64,000 nucleotides of DNA from Parerythrobacter_A sp963799315 (GTDB lineage: Bacteria; Pseudomonadota; Alphaproteobacteria; Sphingomonadales; Sphingomonadaceae), in assembly GCA_963799315.1 (NCBI GenBank), contig CAWCWP010000001.1, forward strand, positions 1,054,001 through 1,118,000, written 5' to 3'. Below are positions 25,673-35,345 of this stretch, in pieces. The stretch's first letter is position 1. Each line of letters opens with the position of its first letter. The notes under the pieces are model-generated. The model made no database searches. It had not been told where the DNA came from and saw nothing but the letters and a program-made list of their open reading frames with translations. The translations under genes were made by a program, and so were the position numbers.

Positions 25673-26934
25673 TCAGTCGGGCGTCTTCATCACGAGCGAG
25701 GCGTTGGTGCCGCCGAAGCCGAAGCTGTTGTTCAGCACCGCCTTCACTTCGCGCTTCTTCGCGGTGTGCGGGACCAGATCGACGCCGTCGGTGCCCTCGT
25801 CCGGATTGTCGAGATTTAGCGTGGGCGGCACGATCTGGTCGCGCATCGCGAGGATGCAGAAGATCAATTCGACCGCGCCCGCCCCGCCCAGCAGATGCCC
25901 GATGGCGGATTTGGTGCTGGACATGCTCGCGCCGCCCAGATCGTCGCCGAATACGCGCTTGGCCGCAGCCAGTTCGATGGTGTCGGCCATCGTGGAGGTG
26001 CCGTGGGCATTGATGTAATCGATATCGCCCGCGTCCAGCCCCGCCCTCTTCAGCGCCATCCGCATGGACAGTTCCGCGCCGCGGCCTTCGGGATGCGGCG
26101 CGGTGACGTGATAGGCATCGCCCGACATGCCGTAGCCGACGACTTCGGCATAAATCGTCGCGCCGCGCGCCTTGGCGCGTTCATATTCCTCCAGCACGAC
26201 CACGCCCGCGCCCTCGCCCAGCACGAAGCCTTCGCGGTCGCGGTCATAGGGGCGGCTCGCCTGTTCGGGGCGGTCGTTATAGCCGGTGTTGAGCGCGCGC
26301 GCCTGCGCGAAACCGGCGACGCCGAGCGGGTTGATGGTGCTTTCCGCCCCGCCCGCCAGCATCACGTCGGCATCGTCCAGCGGCAATCATGCGCGCCGCA
26401 TCGCCGATCGAATGCGCGCCGCTGGAACAGGCGGTCACGACCGCATGGTTCGGCCCCATGAAGCCGTATTTGATCTGCACCTGCCCGGTGATGAGATTGA
26501 TGAGGCGGCCATGCACGAAATGCGGGCTGACCCGGCCCGGCCCGCGTTCGTGCAGCTTGACCGATTCCAGCTCGATCCCCGGCAACCCGCCGATGCCCGA
26601 CCCGATGGAGCAGCCGGTGCGCTCTTTCTCCGCCTGCGTCATGTCGGTCAGGCCGGCATCTTCCAGCGCCTGCCCGGCGGCGTCGATGCCATAGACGATG
26701 AAGGGATCGACCTGCCGCTGCACCTTGTGATCGACGCGCTTGTCGGGATCGAAGCCGCCCGGTGCATCCTTGCCCGGCACTTCGCAGGCGATGGTGCATT
26801 TCTGGCCCGTCGGTATCGAAGCGGGTGATCGGCCCCGCGCCGCTTTCACCCGCCAGCAGTCTTTCCCATGTGGTTTCCACATCCGCGCCCAGCGGCGTGA
26901 CGAGGCCCAGTCCGGTTACGACGACACGACGCAT
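25673..26934 (-). CDS. fabF: beta-ketoacyl-ACP synthase II (frameshifted)
   Basis: Condensing enzyme of fatty acid elongation. ATG 26934 follows AGGAG. Catalytic residues can be placed: cysteine in VVTACSSGAHSIG, first histidine in YINAHGTSTMADTIE, and the Lys/His pair in STKSAIGHLLGGAG; NNSFGFGGTNA closes the protein. Frame breaks lie near 26815 and 26385. The order acpP-fabF-mltG on the minus strand is a standard operon. Confidence 0.95.
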
Positions 26935-27102
26935 TGAAATCTCCTGAATTGCCAATTGGTGCGTGCAATAGCTTGGTTATCGGCCTGCATACGAGAAAAG
27001 CCGCATACGTGGAAAGCCATCTGCGCAGTGAGACCCGGCCAGATCAGACTCCCAAGACGACAGGCCAAACCGAAGACGAGCTTAAAACACGACAGGCCCA
27101 AC

Positions 27103-27192
27103 CCCGTTCGGGCTGAGCCTGTCGAACCCTTGTTCTTATCTTCTCAACCCCCGAAAAGAGGACAGCCCTTCGACAGGCTCAGGGTGAACGGG
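27103..27192. repeat. inverted repeat, CCCTTCGACARGCTCAGGG family
   Basis: Arms 27103-27129 and 27166-27192 are inverted copies (CCCGTTCGGGCTGAGC... and ...AGGGTGAACGGG) with a 36-base spacer. It lies between acpP and fabF, so both would be separated by a stem-loop on one transcript. The rest of the 293-bp gap shows nothing I can name. Confidence 0.8.
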
Positions 27193-27227
27193 TATTTGAA
27201 GTCAAAAGTAGCGTGGGTACCTAACGC

Positions 27228-27464
27228 TTAGCCCTTGTGCTCTTCGATATATTTCGTGGCATCGCCGACGGTGGTGATCTTTTCCGCCGCATCGTCGGGG
27301 ATTTCGACGCCGAATTCTTCTTCGAACGCCATCACCAGTTCGACGATGTCGAGGCTGTCCGCGCCCAGATCGTCGATGAAGCTGGCTTCCTGGGTGACCT
27401 TGTCGGCCTCGACGCCGAGATGCTCGACGACAATCTTCTGCACGCGGTCGGCAGTATCGCTCAT
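27228..27464 (-). CDS. acpP: acyl carrier protein
   Basis: A 78-residue acidic carrier of growing acyl chains. The phosphopantetheine serine is in LGADSLDIVELVM near residue 37, with FGVEIPDDAAEKITTVGDA after it. The frame is intact and the length is standard. It is the first gene of the acpP-fabF-mltG set. Confidence 0.98.
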   Translation of the reverse strand: MSDTADRVQKIVVEHLGVEADKVTQEASFIDDLGADSLDIVELVMAFEEEFGVEIPDDAAEKITTVGDATKYIEEHKG

Positions 27465-27553
27465 AATTTCCCTCTCGAAATACGGGTATTGATGATGTTG
27501 CCCGGACTTAAGGCGCGGCGCGCGGCACTGGCAAGGGGATTAGCGTGGCCGTA

Positions 27554-29387
27554 TCACGCACCATCACCCGGCGCGAATGTCTGCGGCTTGCTATCGCTCT
27601 TCTGCGCGCCCGGCTGCTGCACCACCTTGATATGGACATCGTTCAGCTGGCGGTCGTCCACCGTGCTCGGCGCGCCCATCATCAGATCCTGCGCCCGCTG
27701 GTTCAGCGGGAAGGCGATGACTTCGCGGATGTTCGGCTCGTCCGCCAGCAGCATCACGATCCGGTCGATGCCCGGGGCGGAGCCGCCATGCGGCGGTGCG
27801 CCCAGCTTGAACGCCTCGATCATGCCGGAGAAATCGCGGTCCACATCGGCCTTGCGAATAGCCGGCGATTTCGAACGCCTTGTACATGATGTCGGGCCGG
27901 TGGTTCCGGATCGCGCCGCTGGACAGCTCGTAGCCGTTGCAGACGATGTCGTATTGCCACGCGAGAATGTCGAGCGGGTCCTGCTTTCCAGCGCCTCCAT
28001 CTCGCCCTGCGGCATGGAGAACGGGTTGTGGCTGAAATCGACCTTCTTCGTGCTCTTCGTCATATTCGAACATCGGAAAATCGACGATCCAGCAGAACTT
28101 GAAGCAGCCCTGCTCGATCAGCTCCAGCTCTTCGCCGACGCGCGTGCGCGCCGCACCGGCCAGCTTGGCGGCTTCCTTTTCCTTGCCCGCGGCGAAGAAC
28201 AGGCCGTCATCCTGGCCAAGGCCCAGCTCGTCATACAGCTCGGCCATCAGGTCCGGGCCGTGGTTCTTGGCAATCGGCCCGCCGAACTCGCCGCCCTTGC
28301 GGGTGACATAGCCCAGCCCGGCAAAGCCTTCGCCGCGCGCCCAGTCGTTCATCGTCGTCGAAGAACTTGCGGCTCTTCTCGTTCGTGTTCGGGGCCGGGA
28401 TCACGCGCACGACACCGCCGCCGCCGACGATCTTCTCGAACAGGCCGAAGCCGGATGTCTCGAAAGTGCGCGGTGACATCCGAAATATCGAGCGGGTTGC
28501 GCAGATCGGGTTTGTCGGTGCCGTATTTCAGCATCGCTTCGCGCATAGGGGATGCGCGGGAACTCGCCTGATGGCGTCACGCTCTTGCCGTCGGCAAATT
28601 CCTCGAACACGCCGGCCAGCACCGGTTCGATGCGCCTGGAACACGTCTTCCTGCGTTACGAAGCTCATTTCGAAATCGAGCTGGTAGAATTCCGGGCTGC
28701 GGTCGGAACGCAGGTCTTCGTCGCGGAAGCACGGCGCGATCTGGAAATAGCGGTCGAAGCCCGCCACCATCAGCAGCTGCTTGAACATCTGCGGTGCCTG
28801 CGGCAGCGCGTAGAAGCTGCCGGGATGCAGGCGGCTGGGCACGATGTAGTCGCGCGCGCCCTCGGGGCTGCTGGCGGCCAGGATCGGCGTCTGGATTTCG
28901 TTGAAATCCTGTTCGATCATGCGGCGGCGGATGCTGGCGATGACCTTGCTGCGCAGCATGATGTTGGCGTGCATCGTCTCGCGCCGCAGATCGATGAAGC
29001 GGTATTTCAGGCGGATGTCCTCGGGGTAATCCTGCTCGCCCGCCACCGGCATCGGCAGTTCCTCGGCGTGGCTCTGCACGGTGGCTTCGCGCGCGAAAAC
29101 CTCGATCTCGCCGGTCGGCAGCGCGGCGTTCACCGTCGCCTCGCTGCGCGCCTTCACCGTGCCGTCGATCGTCACGACGCTTTCCAGCTTCAGCCCTTCC
29201 AGCAGCGGCAGCGCCGCGCTGTCCTCGTCCGCCACGACCTGCGTGATGCCGTAATGGTCGCGCAGATCGACGAACAGCACGCCGCCATGATCGCGCTTCT
29301 TGTGGACCCAGCCCGACAGGCGGACGGTTTCGCCCACTGTCGGCGGAAGTAAGCTGCGGCGCAGTTATGGGAACGGTAGGCGTGCAT
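27554..29387 (-). CDS. aspS: aspartyl-tRNA synthetase (about eight frameshifts)
   Basis: Class II synthetase that charges tRNA-Asp, and probably also tRNA-Asn as in most alphaproteobacteria. It begins MHAYRSHNCA, then the anticodon-binding OB fold (VRLSGWVHKKRDHGG). The catalytic core has motif 2 FRDEDLRSDRSPEFYQLD and YALPQAPQMFKQLL; the bacterial GAD insertion follows, and motif 3 APPHGGSAPGIDRIVMLL is near the C-terminus. Reading switches frame near 29345, 28630, 28548, 28460, 28350, 28050, 27985 and 27860; most junctions are repaired by removing one base. No independent evidence of decay is seen. Confidence 0.95.
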
Positions 29388-29576
29388 CTTTGAACTCTTT
29401 CCGGTTTGCGGGCTATCGCGCTGCGGCGCGTGCGCGCGACAAAGGGAAGCCTATGGCGCAGTTTCGCGCGCGCTAACAGGGCAAGCGTCCATCCGTGTCA
29501 AGGCGGTGGACGCGAAACATGGCGACAGACGCCGAGGGCGGCACTCCGCCCGACACGAGGAAAGAAACGCATTTCA

Positions 29577-30755
29577 ATGAAAATCCATGATCTGATTACC
29601 GAGACCGCACCGCTGGCCGAACTGTGCGAACGGCTGGCGCAAGGCGATTTCGTCTGCGTCGATACCGAGTTCATGCGCGAGAACACCTATTATCCCGAAC
29701 TGTGCCTGGTGCAGATCGGGAACGAGGAAGAAGCCGCCGCCATCGATCCGCTGGCCGACGGTATCGACCTGAAACCGCTGCTCGACCTGCTGTGCGAGAA
29801 TGAGGACGTGCTGAAGATCTTCCACGCCGGCGGGCAGGATGTGGAGATTATCTTCAACCTGACCGGCAAGACGCCCTTCCCCATTTTCGACACGCAGATC
29901 GCGATGATGGCGATCAGCCAGTCGGAACAGATCGGCTATGCCAATCTGGTCGAATGCTGGCTGGGCATCACCGTGGACAAGGGTGCGCGCTTCACGGACT
30001 GGAGCCGCCGCCCGCTGACCGACCGGCAGATCGAATATGCCATCGGCGATGTGACGCATCTGGCCAAGATCTTCCCACGCATGCTGAAAAAGCTGGTGAA
30101 GACCGGCCGCGGCGGGTGGCTGAATGCGGAAATGGAGAAGCTGGCCGATGCCGGACAATTATCGCAACGATCCCGCCGTCGCGTGGAAGCGCATCCGAGC
30201 ATCAGGGCCGCAAGCCCGATGCGCTGGGCCGCCTTGAAAGCGCTGGCCGCATGGCGCGAGGGCGAGGCGCAGCACAAGGACATTCCGCGCGGCCGGATCG
30301 TGCGCGACGAAACGCTGGCCGATATCGCCGGACACCCGCCGAAGAAACAGGCCGACCTCGCCAAGGTGCGCGGCCTGTCGAATGCGTGGCACGAAAACGA
30401 TATCGGCAAGCGCATGATGCAGGTGCTGGCCGATGCCGAGCCGTTGCCGAAATCCGAAATGCCGGCGAAGTCCAAACGCGGCGCGCCGCTGGGCAAGGAA
30501 GGCGCGCTGGTGGCGGACCTGCTGAAGCTGCTGCTGAAAATCCGCAGCCGCGAAATCGACATCGCCAGCCGCCTGCTGACCCGCGCGGACGAGATGGAGG
30601 CGCTGGCCGCGGGCGTGCGCGACCTGCCGCTGCTGAAAGGCTGGCGCTACGACGTGTTCGGCAAGGATGCGCTGGATCTGGTCGAAGGCAAGATGGCGTT
30701 TACGGTTAAGGACGGCAAGCTGGACATGACGCGGGTTGGCGGTGGGGATGAGTAA
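29577..30755 (+). CDS. rnd: ribonuclease D (compensating frameshifts)
   Basis: A 3'-5' exoribonuclease of the DEDD family acting in tRNA 3' maturation. Exo I DTEFMRENTYYPELC, Exo II with FHAGGQDVEII, and Exo III IEYAIGDVTHLAKI are all present, followed by an HRDC domain (KALAAWREGEAQ...GRIVRDETLADIA). The frame stays open, but residues around 30150-30225 read abnormally; the expected NYRNDPAVAWKRI and RKPDALGRL are found in the other two frames, so three small indels cancel out. ATG 29577 is preceded by GAGGAAAG. Confidence 0.95.
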   Translation: MKIHDLITETAPLAELCERLAQGDFVCVDTEFMRENTYYPELCLVQIGNEEEAAAIDPLADGIDLKPLLDLLCENEDVLKIFHAGGQDVEIIFNLTGKTPFPIFDTQIAMMAISQSEQIGYANLVECWLGITVDKGARFTDWSRRPLTDRQIEYAIGDVTHLAKIFPRMLKKLVKTGRGGWLNAEMEKLADAGQLSQRSRRRVEAHPSIRAASPMRWAALKALAAWREGEAQHKDIPRGRIVRDETLADIAGHPPKKQADLAKVRGLSNAWHENDIGKRMMQVLADAEPLPKSEMPAKSKRGAPLGKEGALVADLLKLLLKIRSREIDIASRLLTRADEMEALAAGVRDLPLLKGWRYDVFGKDALDLVEGKMAFTVKDGKLDMTRVGGGDE

Positions 30756-30763
30756 CGAAAGTC

Positions 30764-30790
30764 CGTCATTGCGAGCGTAGCGAAGCAAAG
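30764..30790. repeat. single arm of the CGTCATTGCGAGCG repeat
   Basis: CGTCATTGCGAGCGTAGCG + AAGCAAAG matches one arm of the element at 1115-1191. No clear second arm follows; a degenerate GTCGTGAGCCGG stretch comes after it. Confidence 0.65.
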
Positions 30791-30861
30791 CAGCAATACG
30801 CCCTTCGTCGTGAGCCGGTGGCGCTCTGCAGGGTCTTCGACGGCAAAGTACTCTGCCTCTG

Positions 30862-30967
30862 CCCGTTCGTCCTGAGCCGGAGCGTCGCCTGACTCGAAGG
30901 ACTGCTTTTCTTCCAACGTCACGCCAAGTCTCAAGTACGACCCTTCGACAAGCTCAGGGCGAACGGG
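30862..30967. repeat. degenerate inverted repeat upstream of oxyR
   Basis: The right arm 30941-30967 (CCCTTCGACAAGCTCAGGGC + GAACGGG) is intact. The left arm from 30862 (CCCGTTCGTCCTGAGC) is interrupted by about 15 extra bases before CTCGAAGG. It lies between rnd and oxyR. Confidence 0.7.
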
Positions 30968-30992
30968 GTATGGGATTGGCAGGAGTTTGCCC

Positions 30993-31943
30993 ATGACCAC
31001 CTACCTGCCCACCCTCAAACAGCTGCAATATCTCGTCGCGCTGCACGAGCACGGCCATTTCGGTCGCGCGGCGGAGGCCAGCTTCGTGTCGCAATCCACG
31101 CTCAGTGCAGGCATCCGCGAGCTGGAAACGCTGCTCGGCGCCACGCTGGTCGAGCGCAGCCGACGGGTGGTGCGCTTCACCGCGCTGGGCGAAAAGGTGG
31201 TGGCAGGCGCACGCGCGCTGCTGCGCGAGGCGACGATCTTGAGCGAACTGGTGCGCGCCAGCGGAACGCCGTTGTCGGGCGAGTTGCGGCTGGCGGTCAT
31301 CCCGACCATCGCGCCGTTCCTGCTGCCGCGCCTGCTGCCCCGACTGCGCAAGACGCGGCCCGCGCTGGACCTGATACTGCGCGAGGATACCAGCGCGGCA
31401 GCGGTCGCGGCGCTGCATGCCGGGCGTGTCGATTGCGTGCTGCTGGCCCTGCCCTTTGCGACTGGCGAGGTGGAGCGCGAGAGCGTCGGCGAGGACCGCC
31501 TCGGACTGGCGATACCGGCTGCGGAAAGCGATGCGTTCCCCGATCCGGTCCGGCCCGACAGCATCGACGCGGACCGGCTGCTGCTGCTGCAGGACGGGCA
31601 TTGCCTGCGCGAACATGCGCTGGCCGCGTGCAACCGCCCGGAACTGCGGGCGGCTGCCACTGATGGTCGGCACCAGCCTGCATACGCTGGTGCAGATGGT
31701 GGATAACGGCCTTGGCCTGACGATGGTGCCGGACATGGCCGTGCGTGCCGGCCTGCTCGACAATACCAGGGTCGTCCTGCGCCGCTGGAAAGCGACGACG
31801 CGCACCGCGAGATCGCACTGATCTGGCGCACCAAATCCCCGCGTGCCGACGAGTTCCGCCTGCTCGCCGAGGAAATCCGCGCGAGCTGGCGCAATAGGCG
31901 CGCCCAGCCCCCGAACAAAGGCGCTTTCACCAAATCTTGGTGA
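30993..31943 (+). CDS. oxyR: LysR-type regulator, OxyR-like (frameshifted)
   Basis: Hydrogen-peroxide-sensing LysR regulator. The N-terminal winged helix (LKQLQYLVALHEHGHFGRAA then VSQSTLSAGI) is typical. Two cysteines in the regulatory domain, GHCLREHALAAC, have the spacing of the OxyR redox pair. Frame breaks near 31665 and 31795 split the last third; the end reads EIALIWRTKSPRADEF and stops at 31941-31943. An AGGAG precedes ATG 30993. No catalase or peroxiredoxin gene adjoins it, so its targets lie elsewhere. Confidence 0.9.
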
Positions 31944-31984
31944 ATTGCCGGCTAGGGGTATCCTCCAACCAGAAAACAAAAGGG

Positions 31985-32004
31985 CCCTTCCGGCACCGGA
32001 AGGG
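31985..32004. promoter_or_regulatory. GC-rich hairpin upstream of the PilZ gene
   Basis: CCCTTCCGGCACCGGAAGGG is a perfect palindromic stem of 8-9 bp. It ends ten bases before the PilZ start and its right arm holds the GGAAGGGA purine run that could be the ribosome binding site, so folding might limit translation. On the minus strand a T-rich stretch follows, so it might instead serve as a terminator. Confidence 0.45.
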
Positions 32005-32013
32005 AAGCACGCC

Positions 32014-32349
32014 ATGCGGTCCTACAACCGGTTCGAATCCGATCAGGAAATCCAGCTCACCGTGGCGGACACCGCGATGTCGGTGCGCCTTTACAATCTG
32101 AGCTGCGGTGGCTGCATGATCGAAACCGGCGCGGCAGATGTCGCCGAAGGGTCGCCTGTCGTCATCTGGCGCTTGGCAGCAAGACGAAGGTAGCGGGCCG
32201 CGTCGTATGGCGCAGCGGCAAGAATGCAGGCGTGAAGTTCGACACTCCGCTGCACCAGAAAATGGTCGAGAAATTCGGTTATCGCGCCGGTGGAAGAATT
32301 CGACCGCGAAGACCCGCGCGATCGCTTCGGCCTGCCTCTGCTGGGGTAG
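32014..32349 (+). CDS. PilZ domain protein (frameshifted)
   Basis: A small (about 111 residues) stand-alone PilZ protein, a likely cyclic-di-GMP receptor. It starts MRSYNRFESDQEIQL; the N-x-S-x2-G motif is in LYNLSCGGCMIETG. After a break near 32170 it continues KTKVAGRVVWRSGKNAGVKFD, and after another near 32290 it ends EEFDREDPRDRFGLPLLG. The first Arg motif is only partly conserved, so ligand binding is uncertain. Confidence 0.85.
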
Positions 32350-32372
32350 CTGATCGCCGGGATAGCGCGCCT

Positions 32373-32984
32373 TCAGTCCATGTGCTGCACGCCGACGCGC
32401 AGGTAGTCCCAGCCGGTAATCAGTGTCAGCACCGCTGCGCCCCACAGGCTGGCGAGGCCGACCAGATGAATCCACTGGTCCGCCAGCGGTCGCACGCGCA
32501 TCCGCCAGCAATAGCGGCGGCGGGCCATGTACCGCGCCGCCAAGTATCAGCGCAGCCGAGCGCCACGATCTGCAAGGTGGTTTTCCACTTCGCCAGCTTC
32601 GTGACCGGCACCGACACCTGCAATCCGGCCAGAAATTCGCGCAGGCCGGACACCGCAATCTCGCGTATCAGGATGATCAGACCGGCAATCACATGCAGGT
32701 CGCCGACATACGGCCCGCGCAGATAGCCCTGCGCCGTCAGCACCAGGATCACGGCGGCAATCATGATCTTGTCCGCAATCGGATCGAGGAACATGCCGAG
32801 CTTCGACACGGTGCCGCTGGACCGCGCGAGATAGCCGTCGAAATAGTCGGTGATGCCCATCAGGCAGTACAGGACGAAGGCCAGCGCGTAGCCGAAATTG
32901 CCATTCCGGCCACCACAGCAACGCCGCCAGCAGCGGCACGGCGACGATCCGCGACAGGGTGAGGATGTTGGGAAGCGTCAGCAT
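32373..32984 (-). CDS. pgsA: CDP-diacylglycerol-glycerol-3-phosphate 3-phosphatidyltransferase (frameshifted)
   Basis: Integral membrane enzyme that makes phosphatidylglycerol phosphate. It begins MLTLPNILTLSRIVAVPLL. The CDP-alcohol phosphotransferase signature D-x2-DG-x2-AR...G-x3-D-x3-D is complete (DYFDGYLARSSG...LGMFLDPIADK). Hydrophobic helices follow (VIAGLIILIREIAVSGLREF). Frame breaks lie near 32895 and at several points between 32535 and 32420; the end is TGWDYLRVGVQHMD with stop at 32373. It is convergent with the PilZ gene. Confidence 0.92.
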
Positions 32985-33110
32985 GTCGTCCCGCCCTAGA
33001 CGCAATGCGACGCAGTGCAAAAGCCCGCTGGCGATGCCGCGCACTTGTGCGGGTGCCGCATTGCGCTAGACGCTGGCCGGTATGGGCCGGGGCTGCTGGC
33101 GAACAGGCGT

Positions 33111-34505
33111 ATGAGTACCACGATGCACCTGCTGTCGCCAGCGCCGCTTCCTGCCGCTGTTCGTGACGCAGCTGTTCAACGCCTTCAACGACAATCTCTA
33201 CAAGACCGCGATGGTCCTGTTCGTTGTCTACACCGTCTACAATTCGCAGGAAGACGAAACGATCTTCAGCGGGCTGGCATCGGGCGTGTTCATCCTGCCC
33301 TTCGTGCTGTTTTCCGCCTTTGCCGGACAGCTGGCCGATACGCACCGACAAGGCGCTGATTATCCGCCGCGTGAAGGCGTGCGAGATCGTGCTGATGCTG
33401 ATCGGGGCGACGGGTCTTTATCTGGCGTGGCAGGGTATCGCGGTGGATACCGTGGCCATACCGACTCCTGCTGTTCGCGCTGTTCCTGACCGGTGTGCAG
33501 TCGACCTTTCTCGGCCCGATCAAATACGCCATCCTGCCGCAGCACCTGAAGCGGGAGGAAGTGCTGTCGGGCACGGGGCTGGTCGAGGCGGGCACCTATG
33601 TCGCCATTCTGACCGGCACCATTCTGGCGGGCTGGATCCCGGTGGAGGCGGCGCTGGTCGCCATCGTCGTCACCTCCTGCGTCGCCTATTTCGTCAGCCG
33701 CCAGGTGCCGCCCGCACCGCCGCTGGTGCCGGGCAAGATGGAGTTTCCGCTGGTCCACAAGCTGCGCGACGCGAATGCGTCGAAGGCGCTGCGCATTGCA
33801 ACCTTCATTCCATTCGGCATTGCGGATCAGATCATTATGTCGTGGCGTCTGGTGCGCGATACGGTCCACAACCGCGAGGTCTATTACGCCATCCTCGCCA
33901 TCAGCTTTTTCTGGACCATCGGCGCGGTGCTGTTCATCCAGTTCCCGCCGCTGGCGAAGAACCAGCTATCGGCCAGCCCGCAGGTCGCCAGCCTGTTTCT
34001 CGTCATCTTTTCGGTCGGCGTTGCCATCGGTTCGGTGGGCATCAACTCGCTGCTAAAGGGTACGGTGTCCGCGCGTTTCTCGCCCGTGTCGGTCATCATC
34101 ATGGGGCTGTTCGTCGTCGGGTTCTACCTCGTCGCGCGCATGTGGGACAACACAGGTATCACCGGTCTGCTCGATGTGTCGGACTTCGTCGGCCAACCGC
34201 TGGCGATACCGCTACTCGGCATGTTGCTGGGCATTGCGGTGGCGGGCGGTTTCTTCGTGGTGCCGCTCTATGCGTTTCTGACGACCCGCGTGGCGCAGGA
34301 ACGCGCCGCGCGCACGATCGCGGCCAACAATATCGTCAATTCGCTGGCGATGGTCATCGGGGCGGTGGTGTCGATGGGGCTGACCGCGCTGGGCATCGCC
34401 GTGGGTGAGCAGTTGCTGCTCAGCGCGGGGATGTGCGTCATCTCCGCATGGCTGGGCAGCAGGTTGTACCGCGCGGAAAGGCGCGCGGCTCTGGCAGCGG
34501 CCTGA
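33111..34505 (+). CDS. major facilitator superfamily transporter, LplT-like (frameshifted)
   Basis: A 12-helix membrane transporter of about 460 residues. The N-terminus LFVTQLFNAFNDNLYKTA, then GVFILPFVLFSAFAGQLAD and DKALIIRRVKACEI, resembles the MFS half of lysophospholipid flippase/acyltransferase systems, and GPIKYAILPQHL fits the same group. Breaks are near 33143, 33345 and 33470; the remaining two thirds read cleanly to AERRAALAAA. No acyltransferase domain is attached. The lipid substrate is inferred from resemblance only. Confidence 0.85.
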
Positions 34506-34509
34506 GCCG

Positions 34510-34714
34510 TCAGAAGATGAAGATCGACACCGCCAGGAAGCAGCCCACATAGGCCAGCGCAGAACCCGCGCCAGTCGTCGCGCGACAGGTGCAGCACCGG
34601 GCGCACCGGTGGACGGGCAGCAACCGGATCGTCGCCCCGGCGCACATGCGGCGGGAGCGAGGCGAGGAAGGGATGCCGGGCGGCATCGTCGGTGACAACG
34701 AGTGATCTGCGCAT
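34510..34714 (-). CDS. small membrane protein of unknown function (frameshifted)
   Basis: About 67 residues. The N-terminal half is soluble and arginine-rich (MRRSLVVTDDAARHPFL, HVRRGDD). After a break near 34565 there is one hydrophobic helix ending AYVGCFLAVSIFIF. It is convergent with the MFS gene, four bases apart. I recognise no family; a single-span membrane protein is all that can be said. Confidence 0.55.
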
Positions 34715-34790
34715 GACGGCGGCGTTAAGGGGTTGGTAACCACCATGCACCGCCCGCCCGCTCGCGTGTCGCAAAACGGGACGGCGCGTT

Positions 34791-35216
34791 CTAACCTTCG
34801 TCGACGGGCTGCTTCGCCAGTTCGAGAATGTGGTTCCATTCCGTCTCGCGCACTTCGCACACCGACAGGCGCATCAGCTTGACCAGCTCCATCTCCGCCA
34901 GCGCGGGGTCGGCTTTCACTTCTTTCAGCGTAACCGGACGCGGCAGCAGCTCGACCGGTTTCAGTTTCACCGCCGCCCACTTGCCGGTCGGGTCGGTCGG
35001 ATCGGTGATGCCCGCCACGGTAATGCGCGCGATGCCCACGATCTCGCGCCCGATGTTGGAGTGGTAGAAGAACGCCAGGTCGCCCACTTCCATCGCGGCG
35101 AGGTTGTTCTTGGCCTTGTGGTTGCGCACCCCGTCCCAGGTGCCCTCGCCCTCGTCCAGCAGCTCCTGCCAGCCATAGACATCGGGTTCGGATTTCATCA
35201 GCCAGTATCGCGCCAC
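34791..35216 (-). CDS. EVE domain-containing protein
   Basis: A PUA-like fold EVE protein of 141 residues. It begins VARYWLMKSEPDVYGW from a GTG at 35216, with WDGVRNHKAKNNL, GDLAFFYHSNIGREIVGIA and GKWAAVKLKPVELL. EVE domains bind modified bases in nucleic acids; the cellular target of this housekeeping-type branch is not settled. The frame is intact and runs on open far upstream, but homology starts at 35216. Confidence 0.92.
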   Translation of the reverse strand: MARYWLMKSEPDVYGWQELLDEGEGTWDGVRNHKAKNNLAAMEVGDLAFFYHSNIGREIVGIARITVAGITDPTDPTGKWAAVKLKPVELLPRPVTLKEVKADPALAEMELVKLMRLSVCEVRETEWNHILELAKQPVDEG

Positions 35217-35345
35217 GCCGTGCTCCTTGGTAAAAATGCGTACGTTGCCATAGCGCGGGCGACGGGCGCAGCAACCCGGCCTTAACCAACTTTTCATAGG
35301 CGTCTGGCAGATCGTGCCATCGAATGAAGAGGGGGAACGGGCCGG

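Noticed and set aside
27554..29387. aspS as a decaying pseudogene
   Set aside because: All catalytic motifs are conserved, the gene is essential, and the same kind of break occurs in other essential genes.
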